Shown: positions 7,283-15,210 of the stretch, piece after piece
Layout of the letters: every line of letters starts with the position of its first letter
Numbering within the stretch: the stretch's first letter is position 1
Source of the DNA: Pseudochelatococcus sp050946405
GTDB taxonomy: Bacteria > Pseudomonadota > Alphaproteobacteria > Rhizobiales > Beijerinckiaceae
Reading direction: 5' to 3'
Length of the DNA stretch: 64,000 bases
Assembly: GCF_050946405.1 (NCBI RefSeq)
Contig: NZ_JBMNUS010000001.1
Span: 372,001-436,000 of the forward strand
Translations under genes and position numbers: made by a program
The notes under the pieces: model-generated
The model's input: the letters and a program-made list of their open reading frames with translations, nothing else
The model's database searches: none
What the model was told of the DNA's origin: nothing

Positions 7283-9682
7283 ATGACCGACAGATCGAAA
7301 GACGAGCGCCGCCCCGCTCGACGGCCCGGCGACGATGCCGCGCGCCCGTCAAAGGGCGTCAGGAAATTTGGTGGGCCGCGCCCGTTCGCCGGAGCGAAGG
7401 ACGCGGGCGACCGCACGCGCGGCGAGCCCGCGCGACATGACAAGCCGTCGCGACATGGTGAGGAACGGCCGCGCGCGGGGCAGGCCAAGCCGCGTTTCGA
7501 CAAGCCGCGCTTCGACAAGAACCCGCGCGCCGACAAGCCGCGCTTCGGCGGCGAGGGCAGAAGCGGCGAGAACAGGGGCGGCGACCGGCGCGAAGGCGCG
7601 GGGCGTCCCGATCGTCCGGCGCGCCGCTTCGATGGCGCGGAGGGCGCCCGCCCGGAAGGCAGGCGTTTCGACAGGCCCCCGCGTCATGACAAGCCGGGTT
7701 TCGACAAACCGCGCTTCGGCAAGCGCCCTTCCGACGCCCGGCGCCTCGATGGCGCCGGCGGCGATGCGGGCCGGTTCCGCAAACCGCAGACCGATGAGCG
7801 GCCGGAAGCGCCCGCCGCCGGCCCCGAGCGCATCGCCAAGGTGATGGCGCGCGCCGGCGTCGCCTCGCGCCGGGATGCCGAGGTCATGATCGCCGAAGGG
7901 CGCGTGGCGGTGAACGGCAAGGTCATCGACACCCCGGCGACGCTGGTCACGGCCGGCGACCGGGTGCTGATCGACGGCGCGCCGATGCCGCAGAAGGAAC
8001 GCACGCGCCTGTGGCTGTTTCACAAGCCGCGCGGCCTCGTCACCACCGCGCGCGATCCCGAAGGTCGCCCGACGGTGTTCGACGATTTGCCGGCCGATCT
8101 GCCGCGCGTCGTCACTGTCGGCCGCCTCGATATCAACACCGAAGGGCTGCTGCTGCTCACCAACGACGGCGGCCTCGCGCGGGTGCTGGCGCTTCCCGAC
8201 ACCGGCTGGCTGCGCCGCTATCGCGTGCGGGCCTATGGCGCGGTGGATCAGGCGCAGCTCGATGCGCTGCGCGACGGCATCACCATCGACGACATGCACT
8301 ATGGCCCGGTCGAGGCGCAGATCCAGCGCACGCAGGGCGACAACGTGTGGCTGACGCTCGGGCTGCGCGAGGGCAAGAACCGCGAGGTGAAGCGCATCCT
8401 CGAACATCTCGGCCTGCGGGTGAACCGGCTGATCCGCGTTTCCTTCGGCCCCTTCCAGCTCGGCGATCTGGGCGAGGGGGCGCTGGAAGAGGTGCGCACC
8501 CGCATCCTCAAGGACCAGCTCGGCGAGGCGCTGGCGCGCGAGGCGGGCGTGGATTTCGATGCCGGCATCGCCGAGCCCGATCCGGTGCGCGCGGCGCCCG
8601 CGCCGCGCAATCCGCTTCGCGAGGGCCGCTATCGCTCGAAGGAGGATTTTCAGGCCCGCGCCCCGCGTCAGTCGGCGGAGGCCGCGCCGGCTCGCACCCG
8701 CGAGGCTTACGAGCAGCGCTCGCAAGAGCGCGCCGTCTGGCGCGACGAGGAAACGGAAGCCAAGCGCCCCAGAGGCAAGCGCGTGCCGCGTCGCGGGGCC
8801 GACGCCCGCGAGGCGCGCGCGCAGAGCGGCGCGCGCGATCACATGCGCGCCGCCTCGGTTACCGATCCCGGCGGACGCACGGTCAAGGTCGAGCGTCTCG
8901 TCTCCGCCCCCGCGCTCGCCGAGCGGCCCGTCAGGACGCCCCGGCGTCCAGCGCCCGAAGAGGCGCGCGGCGACAGGCCGGCGGGTGGTCGCTCATTCGA
9001 AAAACGCGGCGCGGACGGTTTCGCGGGTGAGCGCCCGTCGCGCCCCTTCCGGCGCGACGATGGCGGCGAGCGTCGCGGTTTTTCGGATCGCAAGGAGCGC
9101 GGCGGCGAAGGCTTCCGGCGGGACGATCGTCCGCGCGGCGCGCGGCCCGACTTCAAGGCGCGCGGCGACAGGCCGGCGGGTGGTCGCTCTTTCGAAAAGC
9201 GCGGCGCGGACGGTTTCGCGGGCGAGCGCCCGTCGCGCCCCTTCCGGCGCGACGATGGCGGCGAGCGTCGCGGTTTGTCGGATCGCAAGGATCGCGGCGG
9301 CGAGGGCTTCCGGCGGGACGATCGTCCGCGTGGCGATCGTCCCGACTTCAAGGCGCGCGGCGACAGACCCGCCGGTGAGCGCGCTTTCGGGGAGAAGCGC
9401 CCCGATGACAGACGGGAAGGGCGGTCATTCGCCGGCAAATCTCATGATGGAAGGCCGTTCGACAAGAAGCCGTTCCGGGAGCGTCCGGCAGACGGGCGGA
9501 CTGGCGGGGACAAGCAATTCAGGGGCGACAAGCGACCCGATGATCGCAAGGCCGGCGGTCGATTTGCCGGCAAGTCATCGTCACATCAATCTTTCGCCGG
9601 CAAAAGACCGGATTCCCGTCCGTCAGGCTCCCGGCCCGGCGGATCGCGTCCGGGCGGGCCACGGCCGCCGCGGCGGCCCTGA
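7283..9682 (+). CDS. RluB-type rRNA pseudouridine synthase with long disordered Arg/Gly/Asp tails
   Basis: A 799-residue protein. The recognisable enzyme is only the middle: an S4 RNA-binding domain (about 182-230, beginning ERIAKVMARAGVASRRDAEV) and an RsuA/RluB/RluE catalytic domain with Asp283 in GRLDINTEGLLLLTNDGG. It is predicted to isomerise a uridine in 23S rRNA. The first 180 and last 350 or so residues are low-complexity, dominated by Arg, Gly, Asp, Lys and Pro. The C-terminal tail contains a 65-residue unit repeated in tandem (8963-9352). E. coli RluB has about 290 residues, so this protein is far longer. Start ATG 7283 is chosen; an in-frame GTG lies at 7274 and neither has a clear ribosome binding site. 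Exact target specificity (RluB versus RluE/RsuA) is inferred. Confidence 0.88.
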   Translation: MTDRSKDERRPARRPGDDAARPSKGVRKFGGPRPFAGAKDAGDRTRGEPARHDKPSRHGEERPRAGQAKPRFDKPRFDKNPRADKPRFGGEGRSGENRGGDRREGAGRPDRPARRFDGAEGARPEGRRFDRPPRHDKPGFDKPRFGKRPSDARRLDGAGGDAGRFRKPQTDERPEAPAAGPERIAKVMARAGVASRRDAEVMIAEGRVAVNGKVIDTPATLVTAGDRVLIDGAPMPQKERTRLWLFHKPRGLVTTARDPEGRPTVFDDLPADLPRVVTVGRLDINTEGLLLLTNDGGLARVLALPDTGWLRRYRVRAYGAVDQAQLDALRDGITIDDMHYGPVEAQIQRTQGDNVWLTLGLREGKNREVKRILEHLGLRVNRLIRVSFGPFQLGDLGEGALEEVRTRILKDQLGEALAREAGVDFDAGIAEPDPVRAAPAPRNPLREGRYRSKEDFQARAPRQSAEAAPARTREAYEQRSQERAVWRDEETEAKRPRGKRVPRRGADAREARAQSGARDHMRAASVTDPGGRTVKVERLVSAPALAERPVRTPRRPAPEEARGDRPAGGRSFEKRGADGFAGERPSRPFRRDDGGERRGFSDRKERGGEGFRRDDRPRGARPDFKARGDRPAGGRSFEKRGADGFAGERPSRPFRRDDGGERRGLSDRKDRGGEGFRRDDRPRGDRPDFKARGDRPAGERAFGEKRPDDRREGRSFAGKSHDGRPFDKKPFRERPADGRTGGDKQFRGDKRPDDRKAGGRFAGKSSSHQSFAGKRPDSRPSGSRPGGSRPGGPRPPRRP
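8963..9352 (+). repeat. 195-bp in-frame tandem duplication within the pseudouridine synthase gene
   Basis: Two adjacent 195-base copies (8963-9157, 9158-9352) encode nearly identical 65-residue blocks beginning ARGDRPAGGRSFEKRG. They differ at about three residues (Phe/Leu, Glu/Asp, Ala/Asp), and a third, degenerate copy starts at 9353. The near identity suggests a recent duplication or ongoing gene conversion. Confidence 0.9.
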
Positions 9683-9707
9683 GCCGCTGGGCTGACGGAG
9701 GCAGCGA

Positions 9708-10262
9708 ATGCGGATCGTCGCGGGTCGTTTCAAGGGGCACACGCTGGCGGCGCCGAAGTCGGACGCGATCCGTCCGACTTCGGATCGTCTGCGTGAAACC
9801 ATCTTCAACGTGCTGGCGCATGCCTATGACGATCCGGTGGTCGGCGCGCGGGTGCTGGACCTGTTCGCGGGCACGGGCGCGATGGCGCTGGAGGCCGTAT
9901 CGCGTGGTGCTGCCTTCGCGCTGATGGTGGATGACGGGGCGGAGGCGCGGGCGCTCATCCGCACCAACACCGACAGCCTCGGCGTCGGCGGCTTGACGCG
10001 CATCTTCCGGCGCGATGCGACGAAGCTCGGCCCGGCGAAGCCGCTGGAACCGTTCTCGCTGGTCTTCTGCGATCCGCCTTACGGCAAGGGGCTGGCGGAA
10101 AAGGCGCTTGTCGCGGCACGTGACGGCGGCTGGCTCACCGACGATGCGTTGATCCTGGTGGAGGAGGCGGTGGATGCCGCTTTCGCTTTTCCCGCCGGCT
10201 TTACGGCGTTGGAGAGCCGCGATTACGGCGATACGCGCCTGTGCATCGGCCACGTTTCATAA
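9708..10262 (+). CDS. rsmD: 16S rRNA (guanine-966-N2)-methyltransferase
   Basis: A 184-residue RsmD. It methylates G966 of 16S rRNA in the small subunit. It begins MRIVAGRFKG as RsmD proteins do, then RPTSDRLRETIFN, the SAM-binding motif VLDLFAGTGAMALEAVSRGA and the catalytic DPPYG. GGAGG lies 6 bases before the ATG. It follows the pseudouridine synthase by 25 bases on the same strand, so the two rRNA-modification genes are probably cotranscribed. Confidence 0.93.
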   Translation: MRIVAGRFKGHTLAAPKSDAIRPTSDRLRETIFNVLAHAYDDPVVGARVLDLFAGTGAMALEAVSRGAAFALMVDDGAEARALIRTNTDSLGVGGLTRIFRRDATKLGPAKPLEPFSLVFCDPPYGKGLAEKALVAARDGGWLTDDALILVEEAVDAAFAFPAGFTALESRDYGDTRLCIGHVS

Positions 10263-10286
10263 ATACGCTCCAGATTTCTTTGTTTT

Positions 10287-10337
10287 GAGCGAATTCCTGA
10301 TCGATTAAATGATTCGATTTGAACGCAAACCGCTCTA
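10287..10337. repeat. Short interspersed palindromic element between rsmD and mutL
   Basis: An AT-rich 51-base element starts GAGCGAATTCCTGATCGATT and ends CCGCTCTAG, so its ends are inverted (GAGCG/CGCTC). Its first half closely resembles 24299-24330. It separates two convergent genes and may serve as a transcription barrier; its last bases include the mutL stop codon. Confidence 0.6.
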
Positions 10338-12281
10338 GGTACGCCCGAACAGGCGCTCGATGTCGGACAGCTTGAGTTCGACATAGGTCGGGCGGCCGTG
10401 GTTGCACTGGCCGGAGAACGGCGTCGCCTCCATCTCGCGCAGCAATGCGTTCATTTCCTCCGGGCGCAGCCGCCGCCCGGCGCGCACCGAGCCGTGGCAG
10501 GCGATGGTGGCGAGCAGGTGATCGAGCCGCTCGTCGAGCGCGCGGGCGTCGCCCCATTCGGTCAGCGAATCGGCCACATCCCGCACCAGCGCGCGGATGT
10601 CGCCGCCGGCGAGCGCCGCCGGCACTTCCTGCACCGCGACCGCTCCCGCGCCAAAACCTTCCACGACGAGGCCCAGCGTCGCGAGCGCCGGCGCGTGGGC
10701 GAGCAGGCGGTCGGCCTCGGCCGGATCGAGTTCCACGATTTCGGGAATCAGCATCAATTGCCGCGCGATCCCGCTGGCGGCGCGCTCGCGCTTCAGCCGC
10801 TCGTACACCAGCCGTTCATGCGCGGCGTGCTGATCCACGATGACGACGCCGTCGCGCGTCTGGCTGATGATGTAGTTCTCATGCACCTGCGCGCGCGCCG
10901 CGCCCAACGGTTGCTCCACGGCATCGGGCGCAGGCGGGGCTGCGCCGGCGCGCGCATCGGCCGATGGCGGGGCGAAGGCAGCGAATGCCGCCTGCGGCAA
11001 TTCGCCAAAAGAACCCTGTGCCGCCTGCGGCAATTCGCCAAAAGAACCCTGTGCCGCCTGCGGCGACTCGCTCGCATATGCCGTGGCATGTGATGGTTCG
11101 TGGAACCCCGCCGGGGCCTGCCAGCCCGTAAAGCCGGGCGGTGCGGGCTGCTCCCGCATGTCGCCGGGAGAAAAGGCGGATCGGCCGCTATGCACGCGCC
11201 AATCCGGTTGAGCGCCGTCGCGCGGCAGGGTTTGCGGCCGAAGCGCCGCGAGCGTGCGCGTGCCGCCGGTGGTGGTGGCGCGGTGGCCGGCGCCGGCGAG
11301 CGCGTGCTTCAGCGCGCCGACGATCAGCCCGCGCACGAGGCCGGGATCGCGAAAACGCACTTCGGATTTCGCCGGATGCACGTTCACGTCCACGAGGCGC
11401 GGATCGCAGGCTATGCGCAGCATGAGCGCCGGATGGCGGTCCGCCGGCAGGAAATCCATGTAGGCGGCGCGTACCGCGCCCAATATCTGCTTGTCGCGCA
11501 CCGGGCGGCCGTTCACCGTCGCGTGGATGTGGGCGGAGGTGCCGCGATGATAGGTCGGCAGGCCGGCGAAGCCCGTCAACTCCACGCCCTCCCGTGCGGC
11601 GTCGAGCGGGATGGCGTTGGCCGCGAATTCCGCCCCCAGCAGGCGGGTGAGGCGGCGCAACAGCGCGGCATCGTCGTCGCCTTCCGCCGGCAGATCGATG
11701 GTGGAGAGGTGCTCGCCCGCCACCGTGAAGCGCACCTGCGGATGCGCGAGCGCCAGCCGTTTCACCGCTTCCGCGGCGGCCTGCGCCTCGGCGCGGTCGG
11801 ACTTGAGGAACTTGAGGCGCGCGGGCGTCGCCGAGAAGAGATCCGTCACCTCGATGCGCGTGCCCCGGCCCGACGGCGCCGGGCGCACCGCTTCCTTGCG
11901 TCCGCCGTCCACCACGATGGCCCAGCCGTTGGCGTCCTCGCCGTTGCGGGTGACGATGGAAAGCCGCGCCACCGCGCCGATGGAGGGCAGCGCCTCGCCC
12001 CGGAAGCCGAGCGAGCGGATGTCGAAAAGGTCGCCCGCCGGCAGCTTCGACGTGGCGTGACGGTCGACGGCCAGTTCGAGATCGGCCGCCGACATGCCGC
12101 AGCCGTCGTCGGTGACGCGGATCAGGCGCTTGCCGCCGGCGTCCACCACCACCTCGACGGCGCGCGCGCCGGCGTCGAGCGCGTTCTCGACCAGTTCCTT
12201 GATGGCTGCGGCCGGACGCTCGATCACCTCGCCCGCCGCGATGCGGTCGATCAGCACGGGTTCGAGACGACGCACGGCCAC
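10335..12281 (-). CDS. mutL: DNA mismatch repair protein MutL
   Basis: A 648-residue MutL. The N-terminal GHKL ATPase carries LVENALDAGA, DDGCGM and FRGEALPSIGAVA; a variable Ala/Pro-rich linker follows. The C-terminal dimerisation domain has DQHAAHERLVYE, matching the DQHA-x2-E-x4-E endonuclease motif, plus GQCNHGRPTY. The protein is therefore expected to nick DNA itself, as in bacteria lacking MutH. The linker contains a 33-base tandem repeat (QAAQGSFGELP units). The start is GTG 12281 with GGAG about 9 bases upstream; the frame is open further upstream, but the conserved N-terminus (AVRRLEPVLIDRIAAGEVI) supports this start. It lies 35 bases downstream of pgi, probably in one transcript. 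Confidence 0.95.
   Translation of the reverse strand: MAVRRLEPVLIDRIAAGEVIERPAAAIKELVENALDAGARAVEVVVDAGGKRLIRVTDDGCGMSAADLELAVDRHATSKLPAGDLFDIRSLGFRGEALPSIGAVARLSIVTRNGEDANGWAIVVDGGRKEAVRPAPSGRGTRIEVTDLFSATPARLKFLKSDRAEAQAAAEAVKRLALAHPQVRFTVAGEHLSTIDLPAEGDDDAALLRRLTRLLGAEFAANAIPLDAAREGVELTGFAGLPTYHRGTSAHIHATVNGRPVRDKQILGAVRAAYMDFLPADRHPALMLRIACDPRLVDVNVHPAKSEVRFRDPGLVRGLIVGALKHALAGAGHRATTTGGTRTLAALRPQTLPRDGAQPDWRVHSGRSAFSPGDMREQPAPPGFTGWQAPAGFHEPSHATAYASESPQAAQGSFGELPQAAQGSFGELPQAAFAAFAPPSADARAGAAPPAPDAVEQPLGAARAQVHENYIISQTRDGVVIVDQHAAHERLVYERLKRERAASGIARQLMLIPEIVELDPAEADRLLAHAPALATLGLVVEGFGAGAVAVQEVPAALAGGDIRALVRDVADSLTEWGDARALDERLDHLLATIACHGSVRAGRRLRPEEMNALLREMEATPFSGQCNHGRPTYVELKLSDIERLFGRT
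10987..11064 (-). repeat. mutL: 33-bp tandem repeat in the MutL linker
   Basis: Two complete 33-base periods plus a partial third begin with GCCGCCTGCGGC at 10987, 11020 and 11053. They encode repeated QAAQGSFGELP blocks. The period is a multiple of three, so copy-number change keeps the frame. Confidence 0.85.
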
Positions 12282-12316
12282 GGTTGTCAACTCCGGTAAT
12301 CGGTCCACCAGCCGCG

Positions 12317-13651
12317 TCAGCCCCGGCCCTCGGCCAGATACTGCTTGGCGAGCAGCTTCGCTTCCTCCACGGCCGGCTGGTCGAACGGATCGATGCCGAG
12401 CGCGTAGCCGGCAAGGATCGTCTCGATCATGAAATGCGCCAGCAGCGCGCCGAGCGCGTATTCGTCGAGGCGCGGCAGGTGAATCCGGCGCACGGGGCGG
12501 CCGTTGCGTGCGAATGTGTCGATCATCGCCAGCCCCTGGGCGGCGACGAAATCGCCGACCTGCCGGCCGGCAAGCGCCGCCTGGCCGGCGCGCTCCGCCA
12601 GCGCGGCGTCGATGAGCGTGCCGCTGCCCTTCACTTCGAGCGTGACGACGGTGAACACCTTGTCGCGCGGGCCGTCGAGATAGAGCTGCTGCTGGCTGTG
12701 CTGGTCCACCGGGCCCAGCGCGCCCACCGGCTGCGAACCGTGCCCGCCCTTGCCGAGGCTTTCCGCCCAGAGCTGGATCCACCATTTGGTGAAGCGTTCC
12801 AGCCGGTCGGTGTAGCTCATCAGCACCGCGATGCCCTTGCCTTCCAGATGTGCGGCGACATTGAACGCCGCACCCGCCGCCGCCGGCACGTCCCGCACGT
12901 TCTCCCGCTTCAGGGAGGCGACGACATCGCGCGCGCCGGCACGGATGGCGTCGATATCGAGGCCGAGCAGCGCGGCGGGCAGCAGCCCGACATTGGTGAG
13001 CGCGGAGTAACGGCCGCCGACGCCGGTGTGATGGTCGAGGAAGGTAACGCCCTCCGGCTCCAGCAGGTCGCGCAGCGGATGCGCCGCCCCCGGCTTGCGC
13101 GGCTCGGAGAGGCCGATGAAGATGTCCCGCACCTTTTCCCGCAGGCCAGCCGCATGCAGCTTCGACAGCAGGGCGATGGTCTGGATGAGCGTTTCGCCGG
13201 TGCCGCCGGATTTCGACACGGCGAGCACCCGCGTGGTCTCCAGCGGCAGCCGCTCCAGCGTCAGGGCGAAAGTGACGGGATCGAGGTTGTCGAAAAAATG
13301 AAAACGTGGCCCGTCGATGCGGCCGAGGCCCGGCACGGCATGGAACGCGAGTTGCGCCAGCGTCTGCGCGCCGAGGCTGGAACCGCCCGTGCCGAGCACG
13401 ACGATATCGCTGACCGTGCTCCCGGCGAAGCGGGCCGCCGCCGCGCGGATGGCGGTCAGGTCGTCGCTCGCGCCCGCCACCGCGATGAGCGGCAGCCGCC
13501 CCTCATCGGCTTCGGCGTTCAGCCGCGCGAGCGCCTTTTCGACGACGGTGAAGGCGGCGTCGATCGCGGTATCCGGCAGGCCGTTGCCGCCGATGCGGGA
13601 GGCAAGCGCGAGATCGATGGACTGCTCAAATGCGATGGTTTCCGTTGCCAT
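12317..13651 (-). CDS. pgi: Glucose-6-phosphate isomerase
   Basis: A 444-residue phosphoglucose isomerase (EC 5.3.1.9), interconverting glucose-6-phosphate and fructose-6-phosphate in the cytosol. It shows the sugar-phosphate-binding segments VLGTGGSSLGAQ and VSKSGGTGET, plus GGRYSALTNVGLLPAALLGL and the C-terminal EYALGALLAHFMIETILAGY. At about 440 residues it belongs to the shorter class, compared with about 550 in E. coli. It is upstream of mutL by 35 bases and probably cotranscribed with it. Confidence 0.95.
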   Translation of the reverse strand: MATETIAFEQSIDLALASRIGGNGLPDTAIDAAFTVVEKALARLNAEADEGRLPLIAVAGASDDLTAIRAAAARFAGSTVSDIVVLGTGGSSLGAQTLAQLAFHAVPGLGRIDGPRFHFFDNLDPVTFALTLERLPLETTRVLAVSKSGGTGETLIQTIALLSKLHAAGLREKVRDIFIGLSEPRKPGAAHPLRDLLEPEGVTFLDHHTGVGGRYSALTNVGLLPAALLGLDIDAIRAGARDVVASLKRENVRDVPAAAGAAFNVAAHLEGKGIAVLMSYTDRLERFTKWWIQLWAESLGKGGHGSQPVGALGPVDQHSQQQLYLDGPRDKVFTVVTLEVKGSGTLIDAALAERAGQAALAGRQVGDFVAAQGLAMIDTFARNGRPVRRIHLPRLDEYALGALLAHFMIETILAGYALGIDPFDQPAVEEAKLLAKQYLAEGRG

Positions 13652-13671
13652 GAATGCCTCGCTCGACTTGA

Positions 13672-13833
13672 AGTGCCTGACGGATTGGAGTGCCTGACGA
13701 AACCTCGCGGGGCGGTTATCGGTCCAGGACCGAAAGCTCTCGCCATCCTTGATCGTGAGGCTTCGTCAGGCACTTTTACTGCATCGGATCAGACGACGGG
13801 TATCATTCTTTGGATGAAGCCGATGCAAAAACA
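13672..13833. repeat. Nested inverted and direct repeats upstream of pgi
   Basis: AGTGCCTGACG occurs directly at 13672-13682 and 13689-13699 and inverted at 13764-13774. The long pair (AGTGCCTGACGAA-A/G-CCTC) could fold into a roughly 18-bp imperfect stem. Inside lies the palindrome CGGTCCAGGACCG. A second pair, TGCATCGG/CCGATGCA, spans 13780-13827. The block lies between two leftward genes, so it could combine the 3' end of the M16 gene and the pgi promoter. Confidence 0.6.
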
Positions 13834-13877
13834 AGGAAAGCGAAGGCAAATCGGAAACATGTCGCCGCTCGCGCGGA

Positions 13878-15176
13878 TCAGCTCAACCGTTCGGGCCGTC
13901 CCGCGGCGACGACCAGCAACTGGCTCGTTCCGAAGAGCCTTTCGCCGACTCGCCGCACATCGGCGAGCGTCACCGTTTCTATAAGGCCCTTCCGGCGGTC
14001 GATATAGTCGATACCAAGCTCGTCGAGCGCGATTTGCAGTAATTGCCGCGCGATTTTGGCCGAGTTGTCGAATTGCAGCGGATAGGAGCCGATAAGATAT
14101 TGCTTCGCCTTGGCCAGTTCGTCCTCGTCGGGCCCTTCTGCCGCGAGGCGGGCGATCTCCGCGCGGATGACGGCGAGCGATTCGGCCGCCCGCTCGTTCT
14201 TCGTCGCCGTGCCGCCCACCAGCAGCCCCCCGGCGCGCAGCGGCACGAGCGAGGTCGAGACGCCGTAGGCGAGGCCGCGCTTCTCGCGCACCTCCTGAAA
14301 CAGCCGCGAGGTGAACGCGCCGCCGCCGAGGATGTGGTTGAAGACGATCGCCGCCATGAAATCGGGATCGCGGCGCAGGAGGCCCGGCACCGCGAAGCGC
14401 AGCGAGGTCTGGGGCACGTCGACGTCGATGATGTCGAGCCCGCCGGAGGCGCGCGGAATGGCTGGCGCGACGGCAGTGGCCGAGGAAACCGCGGGCAGAC
14501 CGCCGAACACGGCGTCGAGCCGGGCTGCGAGAGTCGCGGCGTCGATCGCGCCGACCACGCTCACGACGAGATTGCCGCGCGCCAGCGCCGCGGGCCTGAT
14601 GGGAAGCAGGATGTCGCGCGAAAGCCCGTTCACCGTCTCCACCGTGCCCTTGACCGGCTGGCCGTAGGGATGGCCGGAAAAGGCGTCGGCGAACAGGGCA
14701 CGACCGGCGAGCGCGTCGGGATCGTTCGCCTCGTGGCGGAGACCGGCGAGGATCTGCTCGCGCACGCGGGAAACGGCGTCGTCGTCGAAGCGCGGTTCGG
14801 TGAGCGCAAGCCGCAGCAGCTCGAAGGCGCGGTCGGCGTGGCGCGCCAGCGTCTTCAGCGAGCCCCGCCACGTGTCGCGGTCGGCGGAGAAATCGAGTTC
14901 GATGGCGTGTTCCGCAAGCTGCTCGTGGAAAGCATCCGAATCATAGGGGCCGGCTCCTTCGTCCAGCAGGCCGGCGAACAGCCGCGCCGCGCCCGCATGC
15001 TGTGCGGGATCGAGCGACGCCCCGCCCCGGAACGCGAATTCCACCGCGATGAGCGGGACGGCATGTTCCTCGACGAGCCACGCCTCGACGCCGCCGGGCG
15101 AAACGACGCGCTGCACGGCGCGCGGCGCGTTCGACTGGCTGGAAACATTCGTGGAACCCGGCTCGACAAGCGACAT
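13878..15176 (-). CDS. M16 peptidase family protein, non-catalytic partner
   Basis: A 432-residue M16 (pitrilysin/processing-peptidase-like) protein. The usual HxxEH zinc motif is absent: the equivalent region reads GAARLFAGLLDEGAG. The C-terminal part keeps the substrate-binding signature (HILGGGAFTSRLFQEVREKRGLAY split here as HILGGGAFTSRL and VREKRGLAYG). This is typical of the inactive subunit that pairs with an active M16 subunit, which is encoded 34 bases upstream on the same strand. No signal peptide is obvious. ATG 15176 has GAGG upstream at good spacing. Confidence 0.9.
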   Translation of the reverse strand: MSLVEPGSTNVSSQSNAPRAVQRVVSPGGVEAWLVEEHAVPLIAVEFAFRGGASLDPAQHAGAARLFAGLLDEGAGPYDSDAFHEQLAEHAIELDFSADRDTWRGSLKTLARHADRAFELLRLALTEPRFDDDAVSRVREQILAGLRHEANDPDALAGRALFADAFSGHPYGQPVKGTVETVNGLSRDILLPIRPAALARGNLVVSVVGAIDAATLAARLDAVFGGLPAVSSATAVAPAIPRASGGLDIIDVDVPQTSLRFAVPGLLRRDPDFMAAIVFNHILGGGAFTSRLFQEVREKRGLAYGVSTSLVPLRAGGLLVGGTATKNERAAESLAVIRAEIARLAAEGPDEDELAKAKQYLIGSYPLQFDNSAKIARQLLQIALDELGIDYIDRRKGLIETVTLADVRRVGERLFGTSQLLVVAAGRPERLS

Positions 15177-15210
15177 GCGACAACCTCAAATGGACCGAAA
15201 AGCGAATAAG

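Noticed and set aside
7349..8842. Long leftward frame of 497 codons opposite the pseudouridine synthase gene
   Set aside because: It is the antisense shadow of a clear S4/RluB gene, has no ribosome binding site and matches no family; high GC makes long antisense frames common here.
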